Part shown: one piece after another, positions 8,306-10,354 of the stretch
How positions within the stretch are numbered: position 1 is the first letter of the stretch
How the letters are laid out: each line of letters opens with the position of its first letter
Assembly: GCA_013042925.1 (NCBI GenBank)
Contig: JABDPH010000139.1
Coordinates: 1-10,354, forward strand
DNA: 10,354 nt
DNA from: Eudoraea sp.
GTDB lineage: Bacteria > Bacteroidota > Bacteroidia > Flavobacteriales > Flavobacteriaceae
Direction: 5' to 3'
Notes under the pieces: model-generated
What the model was told of the DNA's origin: nothing
The model's input: the letters and a program-made list of their open reading frames with translations, nothing else
Databases searched by the model: none
Made by a program: the position numbers and the translations under genes

Positions 8306-8341
8306 AACTTTTCTATAAATAATTATGCAACTTTTCTATAA
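8306..8341 (+). repeat. 13-bp perfect direct repeat across the rsmE start
   Basis: AACTTTTCTATAA occurs at 8306-8318 and again at 8329-8341. The first copy is in the gap after the TfoX-N gene, the second is inside the first codons of rsmE (encoding residues 2-6). The period is 23 bp. It may be chance in AT-rich DNA or the trace of a short tandem duplication. Confidence 0.6.
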
Positions 8342-9035
8342 CCCCGCGCTGGAAGATGGCGACAATCTATTCTCTTTTAACCAAGAAGAAAGTAAACACA
8401 TTATAAAAGTCTTGCGGAAAAAAGAGGGAGACGAAGTTTATATCACCAATGGGAGAGGAGATTTTTTTACTGCTCAAGTACTGATTGCTGACAGTAAGCT
8501 GTGTAAAGCTTCAATTATTGCAACACAAAAGAGACATCCAAAAATGTTCAATCTTCACCTGGCCGTTGCACCCACCAAAAGCATGGATCGTTATGAATGG
8601 TTTCTTGAAAAAGTTACCGAAATCGGGGTTCATGAAATAACTCCTATCCTATGTGATCGTTCTGAACGCAAAATCCTTAAAATGGAGAGGCTTCAAAAAG
8701 TAGTGCAATCTGCGATGAAACAATCAATGCGGACTTACCTGCCCAAAATTAATACACCTGTTTCATTTAAAGAATTCATCGAACAGGACCATAAAGAATT
8801 AAGGTTTATTGCCCATTGTGAGGAAGAAGAAAAACTCGACCTGAAACGATGTATTGCGGCAGATAAAGATGTTACTGTTTTAATTGGTCCGGAAGGAGAT
8901 TTTTCGAAAAAAGAGATAAAAGAGGCTTATGATAAAGGTTTTTTGCCAATAACTCTTGGTGAAGCCCGTCTCAGAACTGAAACGGCAGCTATTTTGGCCT
9001 GTACCGCCGTGGCATTGATAAACAGTGGGTCTTAA
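8325..9035 (+). CDS. rsmE: 16S rRNA (uracil(1498)-N(3))-methyltransferase RsmE
   Basis: Methylates N3 of U1498 in 16S rRNA (E. coli numbering) in the small subunit decoding region, using S-adenosylmethionine. The 236-residue protein has the expected N-terminal PUA-like RNA-binding part (about 1-70, including HIIKVLRKKEGDEV) and a C-terminal SPOUT knot domain. Motifs: KSMDRYEWFLEKVTEIGV (85-102), IGPEGDFS (187-194) and LGEARLRTETAA (211-222), the last two forming the deep trefoil knot that binds the cofactor. The segment usually read as EQSGR is KQSMR here (132-136), which I believe is common in Bacteroidota. Start ATG 8325 gives MQLFYNP, a normal family N-terminus. It is the last gene of the tsaD unit; 154 bp without a gene follow. 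Confidence 0.96.
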   Translation: MQLFYNPALEDGDNLFSFNQEESKHIIKVLRKKEGDEVYITNGRGDFFTAQVLIADSKLCKASIIATQKRHPKMFNLHLAVAPTKSMDRYEWFLEKVTEIGVHEITPILCDRSERKILKMERLQKVVQSAMKQSMRTYLPKINTPVSFKEFIEQDHKELRFIAHCEEEEKLDLKRCIAADKDVTVLIGPEGDFSKKEIKEAYDKGFLPITLGEARLRTETAAILACTAVALINSGS

Positions 9036-9156
9036 AGGTTGTTGGCTCTATTAACTTCTTATAGTTCCTGACTTAATTCTAAATTTAAAGTCTGAATTTT
9101 TAATTAATGCCTAAGGGAAAAAATTTTATAAATTAAATTTATTATGCCGATTATAG

Positions 9157-9164
9157 TATCTTTA
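9157..9164 (+). promoter_or_regulatory. Candidate -7 box upstream of the DUF4159 gene
   Basis: TATCTTTA, identical to the element ahead of fbaB, differs from TAnnTTTG only in the last base. It ends 25 nt before the ATG at 9190, matching the spacing at fbaB and within 1 nt of that at tsaD. No TTG -33 element is obvious. It supports separate transcription of the DUF4159/AI-2E pair from rsmE. Confidence 0.4.
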
Positions 9165-9189
9165 GATTTATGACAGCTGACCCTTTTTT

Positions 9190-9831
9190 ATGAAATTACT
9201 TCCCTTTTTTTTTACAATTTTTTGGTTGCTGAACGTAAATTCACAGGAAATCGCGATTTTGAAATATAATGGCGGAGGCGACTGGTATGCCAACCCAACT
9301 GCCTTGCCTAATCTAATAAGGTTTTGCAACGAAAATATTGATACAGAAATTGAACCCAGACCTCAAACCGTGGAGGTGGGCAATTCAGAAATTTTTCAGT
9401 TTCCATTTTTACACATGACGGGCCATGGAAATGTATTCTTTACCCAGGATGAAGCAATTAACCTAAGGACATACCTACTTTCTGGCGGATTTTTACATAT
9501 TGACGATAATTACGGAATGGAGCCTTATTTAAGGAAAGAAATTATTAAAGTTTTTCCAGAAAAGCAACTTGTTGAAATTGCTGCTGACCATCCAATTTTT
9601 AAGTCCCGATACGAATTTCCTCAGGGCTTGCCGAAGATTCATGAGCATGATGGCAAAAGACCGCAGGCTCTGGGTATTTTTCATGAGAACAGACTGCTGT
9701 TATTATTCACCTATGAATCTGACCTGGGTGACGGCTGGGAAGATCCCGAAGTACACAACGATTCGGAGGAAGTACGTCTAAAAGCCCTGCAAATGGGCGC
9801 AAATATCATCGATTATGCATTTAAAAATTGA
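9190..9831 (+). CDS. Secreted DUF4159 domain-containing protein
   Basis: A 213-residue protein with a typical signal peptide (MKLLPFFFTIFWLLNVNS, probable cleavage before QE at 19-20), so it is likely periplasmic. The rest matches DUF4159 as I know the family: YNGGGDWY (26-33), HMTGHGN (75-81), GGFLHIDDNYG (99-109), HPIF (134-137), KIHEHDGK (149-156), DLGDGWED (178-185) and VHND (188-191). The order of a TGHG turn followed by a GGFLHIDD strand resembles class I glutamine amidotransferase-like or ThuA-like folds, but no catalytic Cys nucleophile is apparent (the only Cys is Cys46). Function is unknown. It overlaps nothing upstream and is followed 3 bp later by an AI-2E family permease gene, so the two are almost certainly cotranscribed. 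Confidence 0.92.
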   Translation: MKLLPFFFTIFWLLNVNSQEIAILKYNGGGDWYANPTALPNLIRFCNENIDTEIEPRPQTVEVGNSEIFQFPFLHMTGHGNVFFTQDEAINLRTYLLSGGFLHIDDNYGMEPYLRKEIIKVFPEKQLVEIAADHPIFKSRYEFPQGLPKIHEHDGKRPQALGIFHENRLLLLFTYESDLGDGWEDPEVHNDSEEVRLKALQMGANIIDYAFKN

Positions 9832-9834
9832 ACA

Positions 9835-10354
9835 ATGAATTCAAAGGTGATTGCTGATGGAATATTGAGAGCAGTAGCTGTTATTACGGTAATACTTCTT
9901 ATCTGTTATTTCTTTTTTAAAATCAGCACACTTCTAATCTATATCACCATAGCGGTTATTATTTCACTGATTGGACGGCCGGTTGTGGTATTCCTCAGAA
10001 CGCGATTGAAAATGAGAAATACGCTTTCTGTAATTCTAACCATGGTGTTTTTTTTAGGCATTGTTATTGGCATAGTATTGATGTTTATACCCCTATTAAT
10101 AAAACAGGGGCAAAACCTTTCATTACTAAATATAGATGCATTACAACAAAACCTTGAAAACCTTTACCATGAGGTAACCAGCTATTTCGGAATTACAAAT
10201 GTCGACATAAGAACCCAGCTTCGTGAATCAAAGATATTTTCCAGGATCAATTTTGGTGTTATTCCGGAGTTCTTAAATACTGTGGTAAGTTTATCGGGTA
10301 GTTTGAGTATTGGTCTCTTCTCAGTGCTTTTCATAGCTTTCTTTTACCTAAAAG
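9835..10354 (+). CDS. AI-2E family transporter, N-terminal part (truncated by window edge)
   Basis: Multi-pass inner-membrane protein; I translated 173 residues by hand from ATG 9835 and the frame is open to the right edge. Hydrophobic segments lie at about 10-28, 30-47 and 63-89, followed by a soluble region of about 60 residues (QGQNLSLLNIDALQQNL onward) and a new hydrophobic segment at about 156-172 (IGLFSVLFIAFFYL). This pattern, with GRPVVVFLRTRLKMRN between the second and third helices, is characteristic of the AI-2E family (PF01594, formerly the PerM/UPF0118 group). Members include the TqsA quorum-signal exporter but also Na+/H+ antiporter-like and unassigned permeases, so the substrate is unknown and the family name should not be read as evidence for autoinducer-2 export. 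It begins 3 bp after the DUF4159 stop. Confidence 0.88.
   Translation, partial: MNSKVIADGILRAVAVITVILLICYFFFKISTLLIYITIAVIISLIGRPVVVFLRTRLKMRNTLSVILTMVFFLGIVIGIVLMFIPLLIKQGQNLSLLNIDALQQNLENLYHEVTSYFGITNVDIRTQLRESKIFSRINFGVIPEFLNTVVSLSGSLSIGLFSVLFIAFFYLK

Noticed and set aside
9070..9098. Possible terminator after rsmE
   Set aside because: Only a 5-bp stem (GACTT/AAGTC) with a 13-nt loop, all weak pairs, before a short T run; not distinguishable from chance in AT-rich DNA.
1..10354. A novel defence, mobile or secondary-metabolite system
   Set aside because: Every long frame is accounted for by a widespread core family; no repeats arrays, integrase, transposase, terminal inverted repeats, toxin-antitoxin pair or shift in base composition was seen.

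Overview
The window reads as ordinary core chromosome of a Bacteroidota member, most likely family Flavobacteriaceae. The reasons are: AT-rich DNA, no Shine-Dalgarno sequences ahead of the starts, a perfect Bacteroidota-type -7 box (TAnnTTTG) ahead of tsaD, and a gene set (very large TamB, TsaD, TfoX-N protein, RsmE, DUF4159 protein, AI-2E family permease) that I associate with flavobacteria from family knowledge, not from a search. I found no mobile element, CRISPR array, tRNA, rRNA or defence-like cluster.

Layout. Positions 1-1053 (minus) hold the first 351 residues of a phosphofructokinase whose C-terminus lies beyond the left edge. It is transcribed away from a class I fructose-bisphosphate aldolase (fbaB, 1221-2273, plus), so two consecutive glycolytic steps share a 167-bp divergent intergenic region. 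The kinase carries the Asp/Lys residue pair typical of pyrophosphate-dependent enzymes. A clear hairpin-plus-T-tract terminator at 2337-2367 lies between the converging fbaB and tamB genes.

Positions 2392 to about 6897 (minus) are filled by one very long TamB gene for an envelope protein. Its membrane anchor is encoded upstream of the first usable standard start codon, so its true start is a real puzzle. Divergent from it is a cluster on the plus strand: tsaD (t6A tRNA modification), a small TfoX N-domain protein, and rsmE (16S rRNA m3U1498 methylation), with gaps of only 17 and 22 bp. This looks like an operon devoted largely to translation-related RNA modification.

After a 154-bp gap with its own promoter-like element comes a two-gene unit: a secreted or periplasmic DUF4159 protein (9190-9831), followed 3 bp later by an AI-2E family multi-pass membrane protein truncated by the right edge.

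The most useful observations are corrections and anomalies rather than a new system: the PPi-type signature in the kinase, the missing conventional tamB start, the tsaD promoter lying inside the apparent tamB coding frame, and -7 boxes at a nearly constant 24-25 nt from three start codons, which re-sets the starts of fbaB and tsaD.
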